Below are positions 17,589-26,163 of a stretch of DNA of 54,600 nt, one piece after another. The stretch lies in NCBI RefSeq assembly GCF_000285575.1, contig NZ_HE611055.1, positions 122,823-177,422 on the forward strand, read 5' to 3'. The stretch's first letter is position 1, and the number at the start of each line of letters is the position of its first letter. A model generated the notes under the pieces. The model was given only the letters and a program-made list of their open reading frames with translations, did no database searches and was not told where the DNA came from. Source of the stretch: Clostridium senegalense JC122 (GTDB lineage Bacteria; Bacillota; Clostridia; Clostridiales; Clostridiaceae). The position numbers were made by a program, and so were the translations under genes.

Positions 17589-19307
17589 TTATTCTAATTT
17601 AAATTGTTCAACGGTTTTAGACAATCTTGATGCTACTTCTAGATTTTTATCAGTTTCACTAGATATCATATCATTCTTGTTATTTACCATTGAAATACTT
17701 TCTGCTATTTCCGTAGAAGAAGCTGTAACCTGTGCCACAGATGAAGATACTTCCTCCATGCTTTTTGCTATTTCATCTACTGAATAGGAAACATCCTCTG
17801 ATGATTTTGCAAGTGTTTCTACTAAATTTTTTATAGTATCTCCATCTTTTTTATACTCAATGCTAGTATTTATTAACTCCGCATAGTCTTTTAATACTTC
17901 TTTTTCTATAAATGCTAAAACATCTTGTGAAGAATTTGAAAGTTCATCTACTGCAACTAGTACCTTATTAACATTTTCCTGTATATCTGCAACGGCATAA
18001 GATGATTCCTCTGCTAATTTACGTACTTCTTCTGCAACAACAGCAAATCCTTTTCCATGTTCACCTGCACGGGCAGCTTCTATAGCTGCATTTAATGCTA
18101 AAAGATTTGTTTGTTCTGATATTCCTAAAATAGCATTAGACATATCTAAAATATTTTGAACTACTTTTGCATTATCTATAGCTTTTCCAAGCTTTTCTTT
18201 TGATAGTTCATATATCTTTTCTGTATTTTCTTTTGATTTAGATGAATTTTTATTTATAACTTCTGCTTTCTTTTGTATATTTAACGCTAAATTTAATCCT
18301 TCTTTTGCTTTATTAGTAGAATCATCTGCATTTGATTTAACAGTATTAGCCATAGCTGTTACTTCTTGCACTGCTGCTGATGATTGTTCCATTCCTGCAG
18401 ATATCTCTTCAGTTGCAGCTGAAACCTGTTGTACTTCAGCATACACTTCACTAAACAATTCATTGGTAACTTTAGCACTTTCATTTATAGAATTACTTTC
18501 ATTTTTTACTGATATCATTGTATTTTTTAATTTTTTAATAGCATTATTTAAAGCTTTAACAGTTTGTCCTACCTCATCCTTAGAATAAGAATTTATATTT
18601 GTCATCAAATCTCCATCTGCCATCTTTTCAGCAGCTTCTGCAACTTCTCTCATTTGCTGTTTTATAGTTAATAAGATTATATATCCAAAACCAATTCCTA
18701 ATAATACAGCTATAGTAGTTAATATTATTGTTATATTTATAAGATTATCCATAGCTTCATCTGATTTTTTAGCAGCCTCATTATTAAAAGTAGTCATTAA
18801 GTCAACCATTTTTTCAATATCTGACTTCCATTCATTTCCATTTTCTTCAATATTTGAAATTATTTTTTCAATTTCTACACCAGTTATATTTTTTCTCATA
18901 CCTTCTTTAACTGAACTATTTATTAAAGATAGCTCTTTCTCTCGAGATTGTTTAATTTCTTCTACTACTTTTTTTCCCTCTTCAGTTGTAATTGTTTTTT
19001 CAAGTTCAGATTCTAGCTTCATATATTTATTTATATTATCATCTATTGTCTTTTTTTGTTTTTGCATAAATTCGTCACTATTGCTAATACATAAATTTCT
19101 TATGGCTATTGAAATATTATTTGAGCATGCTCTCATATTAGTAGCAGTTTCTTGCTTTTCAGTATTAGTCACCGTTATTTCTGTTAAAGATTTCTTTACA
19201 TTATTTAACTTAACTATAGTTGTTAAAGAAATCATAGTCATTAAAATTAAAATTACTCCAAACCCTATAATAAGTTTGTTTGATAATTTAATCTTCTTCA
19301 AATTCAT
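17589..19307 (-). CDS. Methyl-accepting chemotaxis protein 2
   Basis: Paralogue of the receptor at 15546-17264, also 572 aa and with the same domain order: TM1, four-helix-bundle sensor, TM2 (about residues 192-212), HAMP ([10 protein letters not shown]) and signalling domain with [20 protein letters not shown]. The extracellular part differs (for example [20 protein letters not shown]), so the two probably sense different ligands or the same ligand with different sensitivity. The pair looks like a tandem duplication that included the terminator. A ribosome binding site GGGGG lies before ATG 19307. Confidence 0.95.
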   Translation of the reverse strand: MNLKKIKLSNKLIIGFGVILILMTMISLTTIVKLNNVKKSLTEITVTNTEKQETATNMRACSNNISIAIRNLCISNSDEFMQKQKKTIDDNINKYMKLESELEKTITTEEGKKVVEEIKQSREKELSLINSSVKEGMRKNITGVEIEKIISNIEENGNEWKSDIEKMVDLMTTFNNEAAKKSDEAMDNLINITIILTTIAVLLGIGFGYIILLTIKQQMREVAEAAEKMADGDLMTNINSYSKDEVGQTVKALNNAIKKLKNTMISVKNESNSINESAKVTNELFSEVYAEVQQVSAATEEISAGMEQSSAAVQEVTAMANTVKSNADDSTNKAKEGLNLALNIQKKAEVINKNSSKSKENTEKIYELSKEKLGKAIDNAKVVQNILDMSNAILGISEQTNLLALNAAIEAARAGEHGKGFAVVAEEVRKLAEESSYAVADIQENVNKVLVAVDELSNSSQDVLAFIEKEVLKDYAELINTSIEYKKDGDTIKNLVETLAKSSEDVSYSVDEIAKSMEEVSSSVAQVTASSTEIAESISMVNNKNDMISSETDKNLEVASRLSKTVEQFKLE

Positions 19308-19546
19308 AAATTCTCCCCCTAATGTATATAAAAATATATAAAAACAAGCAAATTATAAAAATTTTATGTTTACCCTATTATTTATATGTAAATTAAATAT
19401 TTTATTATATAAAATCACCTCCTAATTTATATTTTTACTCGAAAGTTTAAATTATAAAACAGAACCAAAATAAAATTTCATTACATTTTATGAGTAAACT
19501 ATTATTTATCATACTTATTTTAATTATCTACAATGTTTCAAGTTAA

Positions 19547-19594
19547 CTTTTAAAATTATTAAATAAATTTAAATGAAATCTTGTTTCCCTATAT
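19547..19594 (-). repeat. Dispersed intergenic repeat, copy 3
   Basis: Contains TTATTAAATAAATTTAAA and CTTGTTTCCCTATAT on the plus strand. It is downstream of the GNAT gene at 19630. The 320-base gap to chemoreceptor 2 shows nothing else. Confidence 0.65.
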
Positions 19595-19629
19595 GTCTCT
19601 AAATTAATATTATAAAATTCTACATATGT

Positions 19630-20181
19630 TTAGTAAACATTTTCACACCCTTTTTTTAACTTCCACCAAACTAAAAACTCTTTTTCTCCTTCATCATTAA
19701 TTTCTATAGTTTCTTTATACTTTTTAAAACCATTCCTTTTTAAAACCTTATGTGATGAAACATTGTCTTTATCGGTATCAGCAATAATGTTTTTAACTTT
19801 AGAATTTTTTAAAATCCACTGTTTTAGTTTCATTACACTCTCTGTCATATATCCTTTATTTTGATAATAATCATTTATTCCATATCCTATTATTACTTCA
19901 CCAAATTCATTTGGCTCTCCTTTTATCATAATTCCACCAATTATTTTATTTTCCTCTTTTAAGACAATTATCCAATTTGTTTCCCATAAATAATTATCAA
20001 TATTTTTTAAAACATTGTCATATGTGATCTTATGAGCAGTTCTAAGTGGTTCTTCAATGATAGTATTTGTTATTGTAAGTCCTAAATTTTCTTCCATTTT
20101 ATCAGTATCTTCTAAATACAATTTATAATTTTTGATGTCTAATGGTATTAATCTCAATCTTTCTGTATTTATTTCAAACAT
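19630..20181 (-). CDS. GNAT acetyltransferase (RimJ/RimL-like)
   Basis: Acetyl-CoA-dependent N-acetyltransferase, about 183 aa. The N-terminal NTERLRLIPL strand is typical of RimJ/RimL-like members. The acetyl-CoA loop appears as YYQNKGYMTESVMKL (about residues 113-127), and the C-terminal NVSSHKVLKRNGFKKY motif is present. ATG 20181 is preferred over GTG 20193 because the family consensus begins at about MFEINTERL; the ribosome binding site is weak in both cases. Substrate is unknown. First of four GNAT genes within 3.5 kb on this strand. Confidence 0.85.
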   Translation of the reverse strand: MFEINTERLRLIPLDIKNYKLYLEDTDKMEENLGLTITNTIIEEPLRTAHKITYDNVLKNIDNYLWETNWIIVLKEENKIIGGIMIKGEPNEFGEVIIGYGINDYYQNKGYMTESVMKLKQWILKNSKVKNIIADTDKDNVSSHKVLKRNGFKKYKETIEINDEGEKEFLVWWKLKKGCENVY

Positions 20182-20239
20182 TCTTATACCCACTTTTTTA
20201 ATTAACCCTATTTCTAATTATTGTTTAATCAAAACCTTC

Positions 20240-20509
20240 TTATTTCTCAAAACAATTAGAAATTATTTTTATTTTTCCATTATCCCCATCCAATTCTACA
20301 ATTGCACCTATTGGTAATGTAATCATAGGGTGTGTATGACAACAATCAAATTCTGCAATAAATGGCACATTACATTCTCCCATAACTTCTAATAATATTT
20401 CATATGGTTTCTTATTACTTCCCATATCATCAAATAGTTCGTGCTTACCTAATATAATTCCTGCAATTTTATCAAATACTCTAATTAATATATATCTTTT
20501 TATCCTTAT
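20240..20509 (-). pseudogene. C-terminal fragment of peptidase S66 (LD-carboxypeptidase/MccF)
   Basis: An open stretch with no plausible start codon matches the end of S66 peptidases: FDKIAGIILGKHELFDD, then AEFDCCHTHPMITLPIGA (catalytic histidine region) and ELDGD. Only about 90 of the usual 330 residues remain; the stop at 20510-20512 and the terminator at 20530-20564 show the N-terminal two thirds are gone. The intact enzyme would cut murein tetrapeptides or microcin C-like compounds. It lacks the nucleophile serine domain and is surely non-functional. Confidence 0.8.
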
Positions 20510-20529
20510 CTATAAGTAATAAATATTAC

Positions 20530-20564
20530 AAAACACTATATACCTTATAAGTATATAGTGTTTT
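20530..20564. terminator. Terminator
   Basis: A 14-bp perfect stem AAAACACTATATAC/GTATATAGTGTTTT and 7-base loop, directly after the gene at 20572-20847. Confidence 0.85.
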
Positions 20565-20571
20565 ATGATTT

Positions 20572-20847
20572 TTAATATATTTCCATTTTTTCTACTGATT
20601 TATCATATTTTGATATCTTACTTTCAAAATACTTACATATTTCATTATCGCTTATCTCAAGTTTCATTTCTTCTGTTTCTAAATAAACCTTTGATGCTAT
20701 AAATTTTCGTTCTTCTCTGTTAGGTTTCCTCTTATGTTCTACTATAAAATTAATATATCTTTCCCTTAGCATAGTAGATACTTTTATCTGTTCTCTTTTC
20801 TTTAGCTGAATCCATTTTTTCTTTATCTTTAGTGAATTTTTCTCCAT
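20572..20847 (-). CDS. Small basic helical protein of unknown function
   Basis: A 91-aa, lysine- and glutamate-rich protein, predicted mostly alpha-helical, with no membrane segment or cysteines. I do not recognise the family. GGAAGG lies 7 bases before ATG 20847 and a good terminator follows, so it looks like a genuine single gene. The segment RERYINFIVEHKRKPNREE is the most distinctive piece and could be nucleic-acid-binding from its charge, but nothing proves that. Confidence 0.6.
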   Translation of the reverse strand: MEKNSLKIKKKWIQLKKREQIKVSTMLRERYINFIVEHKRKPNREERKFIASKVYLETEEMKLEISDNEICKYFESKISKYDKSVEKMEIY

Positions 20848-20999
20848 ATTTTATCCTTCCATTTTGTTATTTCTTAATCATTTACTTTTAATTTTAAATG
20901 GTGTTATTTTTTTATGCAAGAAAATATCATGCATTTATAATAATTTTAAACCTTTTCATTTACACTTTATTTTATTAAAATTCAACACTATACATTTAA

Positions 21000-21055
21000 T
21001 AAAAATATTTTAAGGTTATTAAATAAATTTAAATTTGAGCTTGTTTCCCTATATT
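21000..21055 (-). repeat. Dispersed intergenic repeat, copy 4
   Basis: Plus-strand reading AAAAATATTTTAAGGTTATT through CTTGTTTCCCTATAT. This copy reaches into the stop codon of the GNAT gene at 21054, so it forms the start of that gene's 3' untranslated region. It is the fullest copy and best represents the repeat. Confidence 0.7.
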
Positions 21056-21581
21056 AATAATACTCCTGTCTTAAAAGTCCCATAATAATTTCATCATGAT
21101 ATCTTCCATCTCTAAAAATTTCTTGTCTTAGCACACCTTCCCTTTTAAATCCACATTTTTCATATGCTCTTATAGCACGTTCATTAAATGAAAATACTTG
21201 TAACTTAATTTTTCGTATATTCATTTGTTCAAAGATAAATTTTATTAATATATTTATAGCATCTGTTCCATACCCCTTATTCCAATATTCTTTATCTCCT
21301 ATAAATATGCCTATAATTACTACGCTATTTTTCCAATCTATTTTATTTATTCCACAGCCACCTATATATTGATTATCTTCTAATGTTTCTATTGCAAAGT
21401 TATAAGTATCTTTTGTTGCACGTAAACTTTCATACCATCTTTCTTCATCTTCAAAGGTAATTGGATATGGAATATTGGAATTTAATAATTTCTTTATTTC
21501 TGGATCATTCATATATTTCTGAGCTTTTCTAATGTCTTCTTTTTTATACTCTCGTAATTTAACCTTTTCCCCTGAATACAT
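21054..21581 (-). CDS. GNAT acetyltransferase (RimJ/RimL-like)
   Basis: A 175-aa acetyltransferase of the RimJ/RimL group. It has VKLREYKKEDI at the N-terminus, the acetyl-CoA loop KEYWNKGYGTDAI (about residues 97-109) and the C-terminal SFNERAIRAYEKCGFKREG motif. The last part (EIFRDGRYHDEIIMGLL) is standard for the family. It is 22 bases downstream of another GNAT gene, so the two may share a transcript. GGGGG precedes ATG 21581. Substrate unknown; family members acetylate protein N-termini, antibiotics or polyamines. Confidence 0.9.
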   Translation of the reverse strand: MYSGEKVKLREYKKEDIRKAQKYMNDPEIKKLLNSNIPYPITFEDEERWYESLRATKDTYNFAIETLEDNQYIGGCGINKIDWKNSVVIIGIFIGDKEYWNKGYGTDAINILIKFIFEQMNIRKIKLQVFSFNERAIRAYEKCGFKREGVLRQEIFRDGRYHDEIIMGLLRQEYY

Positions 21582-21603
21582 TATTAATCCCCCTAAAATC
21601 CAT

Positions 21604-22416
21604 CTAATAAATAAACATTATAGTATTAATTTTCCCACGATGCTCATATCCAATATTTCTATAAATTTTATTTGCTGCTATATTCCCTACTTCAACATAT
21701 AACATTGGGATAATTCCATTTTCTAATAACTTTGAACTTATATTTGCAACTAACGACGTACAATACCCTTTTTTTCTTTCTTCTGTTTTAGTATACACAT
21801 TATTTATTCGGCAATGCCTTGGTGATTTATGTGCTATATTTGCCATTGATACAACTTTATCTTCTATTTCCCATAAATATAAATTTCCTGAATTTATTAA
21901 TTTTTCTGCTTCACAAAGTTGAACTTCTTTTTCAATATCATCACCATTAATACTTTTTTTAAATCCATGGCAATATTCTGCAACTATATCCTTATGCTTT
22001 AATTCTGCTTTAATCATTTTCCCTTTTGAATTCTCTAAGGATACAACCCTATTACATTCATAAGCATTCATTTCCATATATTCTTTATAACTTACATTAA
22101 AATGATTAAAATACACATCAGCTATTTTCTTTACTACATCTGGATTACCGGATATTCCTGATATATCATTATCGTCTAAAATACTACATAATTCTTTTAT
22201 TATATTTTCAAATTCATTTGTATCAGTTTCTTCATTAACCCATACCCACATTTCATAACCAGGGTTATGCATAGCTATTGCATTACCATTTTCTGCTTTT
22301 AATGATAGAACTTCTTTACCTTCTATAATTTTATGAAAAATATTAAATTGAACCTCATCACCTAAAAATGGTTTTTCATTTAAAACGTTATCCTCTTTGT
22401 TGAATGAAATAAACAT
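21604..22416 (-). CDS. GNAT acetyltransferase, two-part
   Basis: A 270-aa protein whose C-terminal half is a GNAT domain: VSMANIAHKS, then KTEERKKGYCTSLVANIS (acetyl-CoA loop) and VGNIAANKIYRNIGYEHRG. The N-terminal half is a GNAT-like or divergent domain without a clear acetyl-CoA loop. ATG 22416 is the start because GGGGG lies 7 bases upstream. Likely co-transcribed with the next GNAT gene (22-base gap). Substrate unknown. Confidence 0.87.
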   Translation of the reverse strand: MFISFNKEDNVLNEKPFLGDEVQFNIFHKIIEGKEVLSLKAENGNAIAMHNPGYEMWVWVNEETDTNEFENIIKELCSILDDNDISGISGNPDVVKKIADVYFNHFNVSYKEYMEMNAYECNRVVSLENSKGKMIKAELKHKDIVAEYCHGFKKSINGDDIEKEVQLCEAEKLINSGNLYLWEIEDKVVSMANIAHKSPRHCRINNVYTKTEERKKGYCTSLVANISSKLLENGIIPMLYVEVGNIAANKIYRNIGYEHRGKINTIMFIY

Positions 22417-22539
22417 ATTGCCACCCCCTATAATTTGAATTCTCAAAATTAACATTAAGATTCTTTATTAATAAGTGTATTCTTCAAGTTTAGTATTTTT
22501 ACCTTTTTTAAAATTAATAATTTAAAAACTTATTTTATA

Positions 22540-23046
22540 TTATTTTAAATTATACCTAGCCATTATATATTCATCTTCATATTTACCGTTTTTTATAAGT
22601 GCATATTTTCTTTTTCCCTCAATTTCAAATCCTAAAGCTTTATAAAGATTTATTGCTTTCTCATTATCAGTAAAAACTCCTAATTCTAACCTAACCAACA
22701 TAAGCCAATTATCTGCTAAGTCAATTAAATTCTCTATTAAAGCTCTTCCAATACCTTTTCCCTGGTATTCTCTTCTTATCATAATTCCAATACTAGCAGA
22801 ATGTCTTACTCTATTAGATTTATTAACGGATAGATTTGCTACCCCTACTACTTTTAAAACATCATCCTCTTGAATTTCTGCAACTATCATATGATCATTA
22901 TCACTAAGATTATTTATAATTCCTTCCGTTCTAGAAATTCGTTCACTGATAATCCCCATTGTATTTTCACGAACACCATCTTGACGTCTTATTTCATTTA
23001 TAAATGTTGCATCTTCTATTTTTACTGGTCTTATCATAAATTTCAC
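22540..23046 (-). CDS. GNAT acetyltransferase behind a structured RNA leader
   Basis: A 168-aa GNAT enzyme: N-terminal IRPVKIEDATFINEI, acetyl-CoA loop RREYQGKGIGRALIENL (about residues 90-106) and NEKAINLYKALGFEIEG near the C-terminus, all family hallmarks. GTG 23046 has AGGA 9 bases upstream; ATG 23037 is a second possibility. The nearest promoter is the perfect one at 23254-23282, whose transcript meets a strong terminator at 23146-23187 before reaching this gene. Expression may therefore depend on readthrough of that terminator. Confidence 0.9.
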   Translation of the reverse strand: MKFMIRPVKIEDATFINEIRRQDGVRENTMGIISERISRTEGIINNLSDNDHMIVAEIQEDDVLKVVGVANLSVNKSNRVRHSASIGIMIRREYQGKGIGRALIENLIDLADNWLMLVRLELGVFTDNEKAINLYKALGFEIEGKRKYALIKNGKYEDEYIMARYNLK

Positions 23047-23140
23047 ATTATCACATCCTATGTTTTTTATTGAAATTAAGATTTAAATTAAGATATATAA
23101 AATAAATTTTAAATTTGCATATCTTTATTCAATTATTAGA

Positions 23141-23247
23141 AAAGAAAAACTCTACGAAATCACATTAAAGTGACTCCGTAGAGTTTTACCTACGTGTAGG
23201 ATATTCTCCCTGTACCGCTCGTTTGGACTTAGATACACTCACTACTT
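23141..23247 (-). ncRNA. Structured RNA or attenuator leader, family not identified
   Basis: A consensus promoter (23254-23282) starts an RNA near 23247 that ends at a hairpin AAAACTCTACG/CGTAGAGTTTT (23146-23156 with 23177-23187) followed by TTTTTCTTTTC, about 105 nt in all. Inside, CCTACACGTAGG forms a second hairpin, and GTAG-TGAGT near the 5' end can pair with ACTCTAC of the terminator's 5' arm, giving an antiterminator. A short frame (23186-23242, beginning MSVSKSKRAV) ends on the terminator stem but lacks room for a ribosome binding site. No riboswitch class that I know fits. It could be a free small RNA or a switch for the GNAT gene downstream. Confidence 0.6.
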
Positions 23248-23253
23248 GGAAAT

Positions 23254-23282
23254 ATTATACACAATTCTAAATTAATTGTCAA
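23254..23282 (-). promoter_or_regulatory. Consensus sigma-A promoter
   Basis: On the minus strand: TTGACA (23277-23282), a 17-base spacer and TATAAT (23254-23259), a perfect match to the housekeeping consensus. Confidence 0.85.
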
Positions 23283-23314
23283 TATTTTATGAATATTTTA
23301 AATTATATATTTTG

Positions 23315-24604
23315 TTATGGTAATAACCTTGTTCTATCCCTTGGTATAAGAGATGCTTCTCTAACATTATCAAGTCCTAGTAATTTACTTGTTATTCTTT
23401 CAAGACCTATAGCAAGACCACCATGTGGAGGCATTCCATACTTAAATACAGATGTATAGTTTTCATAGTTTTCTTTATTTAATCCTTTATATTCTATATT
23501 TTTAATTAACATTTCATAATTGTGAATTCTTTGTCCTCCAGTGGTAATTTCAATTCCTCTAAATAATAAATCAAAACTTCTAGTTTCTTCTTCATTATAA
23601 GGCATTGTATACATTGGTCTTTTTTTTCTTGGATAATGAGTTAAAAATATAAAATCACAACCTAATTTTTCTTTAGCATATTTACAAATTAGCTTTTCTG
23701 CTTCTGGGTCTAAATCTCCATCTAAATCTTTTTTGTTATATTCTGTTTCTAATATTTCTAAAGCTTTACTAAACTTAATTCTTGGTATATTATTTTCAAT
23801 TACAGGTAAATTTCCATTTACTTTATTTAAATACACTTTGCCATCATTATCAATTTTATTTAATATAAACATTAATAAATTTTCTTCCATATCCATGATT
23901 TCTTCTTCATTTTCAATAAATCCCATTTCAAAGTCCATGCTAACATACTCATTTAAATGCCTATTAGTGTTATGTTGTTCTGCTCTATAAACATGGCCTA
24001 CCTCAAAGACTCTTTCAAAACCTGCCCCTATCATCATCTGCTTATAAAATTGAGGACTTTGTGCTAGATATGCTTTATTTTCAAAATATCCTACTTCAAA
24101 CATATCCGTTCCTCCTTCAGCTCCTTCAGAAACAATTTTAGGTGTGAAAATCTCTGTGAATCCTTCTTTAGTTAAAAACTCTCTAAAACCTTGAACTATA
24201 ATATTTTGTATTTTAAATATAGAATTTATTTTCTCATGTCGTAAACTCAATACTCTATTATTTAACATAGTATCTAAGTTTACTTCTAATTTATCCTTAT
24301 TAATTTCAATAGGTATTTCACCTATAAAATCATTTATTATTTCTAACTTTTCTACTAACACTTCAAAATCATTAAGCTTATTATTACTATTGTTAACTAT
24401 ACCAATTATTGATATTACTGATTCTAATTTCACTAAACTAATATCAATATCCGTATTGTTTAAAACACATTGCACCATTCCTGTTCTATCCCTTAATATA
24501 ATAAATGTAATTGATTTTAACTTTCTTATTCTATAAATCCAACCTTTTATCATAACTTTTTCATTTATATTATTTTTTAATTCATCTATCAAAATTCTTT
24601 TCAT
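23315..24604 (-). CDS. aspS2: Archaeal-type aspartyl-tRNA synthetase (probably non-discriminating)
   Basis: Class II aminoacyl-tRNA synthetase, 429 aa, matching the short archaeal-type AspRS rather than the 590-aa bacterial form. It has an N-terminal OB-fold anticodon-binding domain (about residues 1-105), motif 2 FERVFEVGHVYRAEQHNTNRHL and motif 3 GLAIGLERI near the C-terminus. In clostridia such a second AspRS charges tRNA-Asn with Asp for later amidation by GatCAB. No gat genes are in the window. AAGGAGG precedes ATG 24604, and expression is controlled by the T-box leader at 24631-25015. Confidence 0.93.
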   Translation of the reverse strand: MKRILIDELKNNINEKVMIKGWIYRIRKLKSITFIILRDRTGMVQCVLNNTDIDISLVKLESVISIIGIVNNSNNKLNDFEVLVEKLEIINDFIGEIPIEINKDKLEVNLDTMLNNRVLSLRHEKINSIFKIQNIIVQGFREFLTKEGFTEIFTPKIVSEGAEGGTDMFEVGYFENKAYLAQSPQFYKQMMIGAGFERVFEVGHVYRAEQHNTNRHLNEYVSMDFEMGFIENEEEIMDMEENLLMFILNKIDNDGKVYLNKVNGNLPVIENNIPRIKFSKALEILETEYNKKDLDGDLDPEAEKLICKYAKEKLGCDFIFLTHYPRKKRPMYTMPYNEEETRSFDLLFRGIEITTGGQRIHNYEMLIKNIEYKGLNKENYENYTSVFKYGMPPHGGLAIGLERITSKLLGLDNVREASLIPRDRTRLLP

Positions 24605-24630
24605 GAATTTTCCTCCTTAAATAAAATTAA

Positions 24631-25015
24631 CCCCTTAAGTTTAAAACTTAAGGGGCAAAAATTTCGCGGTACCACCCTTTTTTAACTATATTGGTTTAAA
24701 TTCATTAGATCAACTTCAATAAATTGAGCTCAAATTCATTGAAATATACTAGAATAACCTCTAATAAATATAAAAAGCTTTCACTCCATAATAGGAGTGA
24801 AAGCTTTATTCACGGTGCCATCCTAATCTAACAAAATTAAATTTAACTTAGTTATCTCTAATCCTTTTAACGTAGGAACCCGTCTTATTCTACTACAATT
24901 TTTCAAATAAGAATCTCCAGGATGTCATTCAATATTACTTTTCTTATAGAGCTTACACCATCCTCTACTCGCTTTAAATACTAAGTTAATATCTACTCTT
25001 CCCTTCAAAGATTTC
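24631..25015 (-). promoter_or_regulatory. T-box riboswitch with two antiterminator/terminator modules
   Basis: tRNA-sensing leader of aspS2. A stem I region (about 24905-25010) contains the specifier-loop sequence GAATGACATCC, where GAC (24924-24926), an Asp codon followed by A, is the likeliest specifier. Two T-box sequences follow: AGGATGGCACCGTG (24811-24824) with terminator stem 24774-24807, and AGGGTGGTACCGCG (24665-24678) with terminator stem 24631-24655. The second module has a stem-III-like hairpin (24715-24743) but only about 90 bases before it, too little for its own stem I. Uncharged tRNA would let transcription pass each terminator. Confidence 0.9.
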
Positions 25016-25034
25016 TGAATATTTATTTTTATTT

Positions 25035-25063
25035 ATATTACTCTTTTATTTTTATTTTGTCAA
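25035..25063 (-). promoter_or_regulatory. Promoter of the aspS2 T-box leader
   Basis: Minus strand TTGACA (25058-25063), 17-base spacer and TAATAT (25035-25040), 20-25 bases before the first T-box structure. Confidence 0.7.
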
Positions 25064-25078
25064 TATATATTATTAAAT

Positions 25079-25909
25079 TTATTTTTCACCTTTAGCATAT
25101 AAAACATACATACTATTTTCTATACCATTTTCTTTTTTAAGTACTTTAAGCTTTTCAAAAACTTTTAATTTAAATTCTTCTATCTTATCTAACGGTATAG
25201 CATCTAATATGGTCACATATCCATGGGTATAAAGTTTATCCCACCATTCCTGCTCATCTTTGTATATAAAAATTTTTTCTTCTTTCTCGATTTTTATATT
25301 TTTGAAATTAGATTCTTTTAAGATTTTATATAATCCTTCTTCTGTGTCAAATTCAACAGTTTCTTCATATCCACAATCCTCTTCGTATTCTGGTAAATAT
25401 TCTTCCACTAATTCATCTAACCATATAAAGTTCTCATCTTTTTTTCTTAAAAACGTAGTAAATGAGAATTTACCACCGTGTTTTAAAACTCTCATAAATT
25501 CCTTAAATGCAATTTTATAATCTGGAAAAAAGAAAACTCCAAAACCACATAATACATGATTAAAATACTCGCTTGCAAAATCCAAATTTTCAGCATCCAT
25601 AACTATTGATTGTGCATTCTCTATGCATTTATGCTTTATTTCTAAATTTGTTTTATCAACCATACCTTTAGATATATCTATACCTATAACATTTCCCTTT
25701 TCCCCAACCTTCTTTGCTGATAAAAAAAGTGATGCTCCTTTTCCTGAAGCAACATCTAATACTTTTTCTCCATACTTTATATCTGCGAATTTAACCAATT
25801 CTTCTCCAAAGTATTTAAAAAATCTCGGCCCATTATCATCAAAAACCGATGATACTCTGTCAAATAAGTCAGTTATACCTTTTTTAATCTCTCTATTTTT
25901 ATCCCCCAT
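25079..25909 (-). CDS. Class I SAM-dependent methyltransferase
   Basis: A 276-aa methyltransferase of the UbiE-like Rossmann type. Motif I is EKVLDVASGKGASL (about residues 46-59), the acidic loop after strand 2 is VIGIDISKGMV, and SIVMDAENLDF is motif II. The C-terminal 100 residues form a substrate lid. Substrate cannot be named. GAGGGG is 5 bases before ATG 25909. The gene stands alone between the aspS2 promoter and a 250-base gap. Confidence 0.88.
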   Translation of the reverse strand: MGDKNREIKKGITDLFDRVSSVFDDNGPRFFKYFGEELVKFADIKYGEKVLDVASGKGASLFLSAKKVGEKGNVIGIDISKGMVDKTNLEIKHKCIENAQSIVMDAENLDFASEYFNHVLCGFGVFFFPDYKIAFKEFMRVLKHGGKFSFTTFLRKKDENFIWLDELVEEYLPEYEEDCGYEETVEFDTEEGLYKILKESNFKNIKIEKEEKIFIYKDEQEWWDKLYTHGYVTILDAIPLDKIEEFKLKVFEKLKVLKKENGIENSMYVLYAKGEK

Positions 25910-26090
25910 AAATACCCCTCTATATCAATATAGTTCATTATAACTTAAACATTTAAATTTTATTTTCTAAAACATTTTTAACATTATACAATATATTCAT
26001 GATAGATAATAGTGTTCAAAGTAATTTTGTCAAAGAAAGAATATGTTAATCTTATCAAAAATCAATATATAAAAATATTAAAGAAAATTT

Positions 26091-26124
26091 TAAGCCTACT
26101 AAGCATTTAGACTTAGTAGGCTTA
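26091..26124 (-). terminator. Terminator of the secreted protein gene
   Basis: A 13-bp perfect stem TAAGCCTACTAAG/CTTAGTAGGCTTA with an 8-base loop, followed on the minus strand by an A/T-rich AAAATTTTCTTT tract. Confidence 0.8.
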
Positions 26125-26163
26125 TTTTTATATAATATATAATTTAATATGTTTTCAATATCT

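Noticed and set aside
20132-20317. Plus-strand protein across the S66 fragment
   Set aside because: It is the complementary reading of the GNAT start and the peptidase remnant and has no ribosome binding site.
23186-23242. 18-aa peptide gene inside the structured RNA at 23141-23247
   Set aside because: Only a few bases separate the predicted transcript start from the GTG, leaving no room for a ribosome binding site. Kept as a possibility in the finding but not annotated as a gene.
23141-23260. tRNA gene
   Set aside because: Hairpins suggested a tRNA, but there is no acceptor stem, T-loop TTCRANY motif or clover-leaf spacing on either strand.
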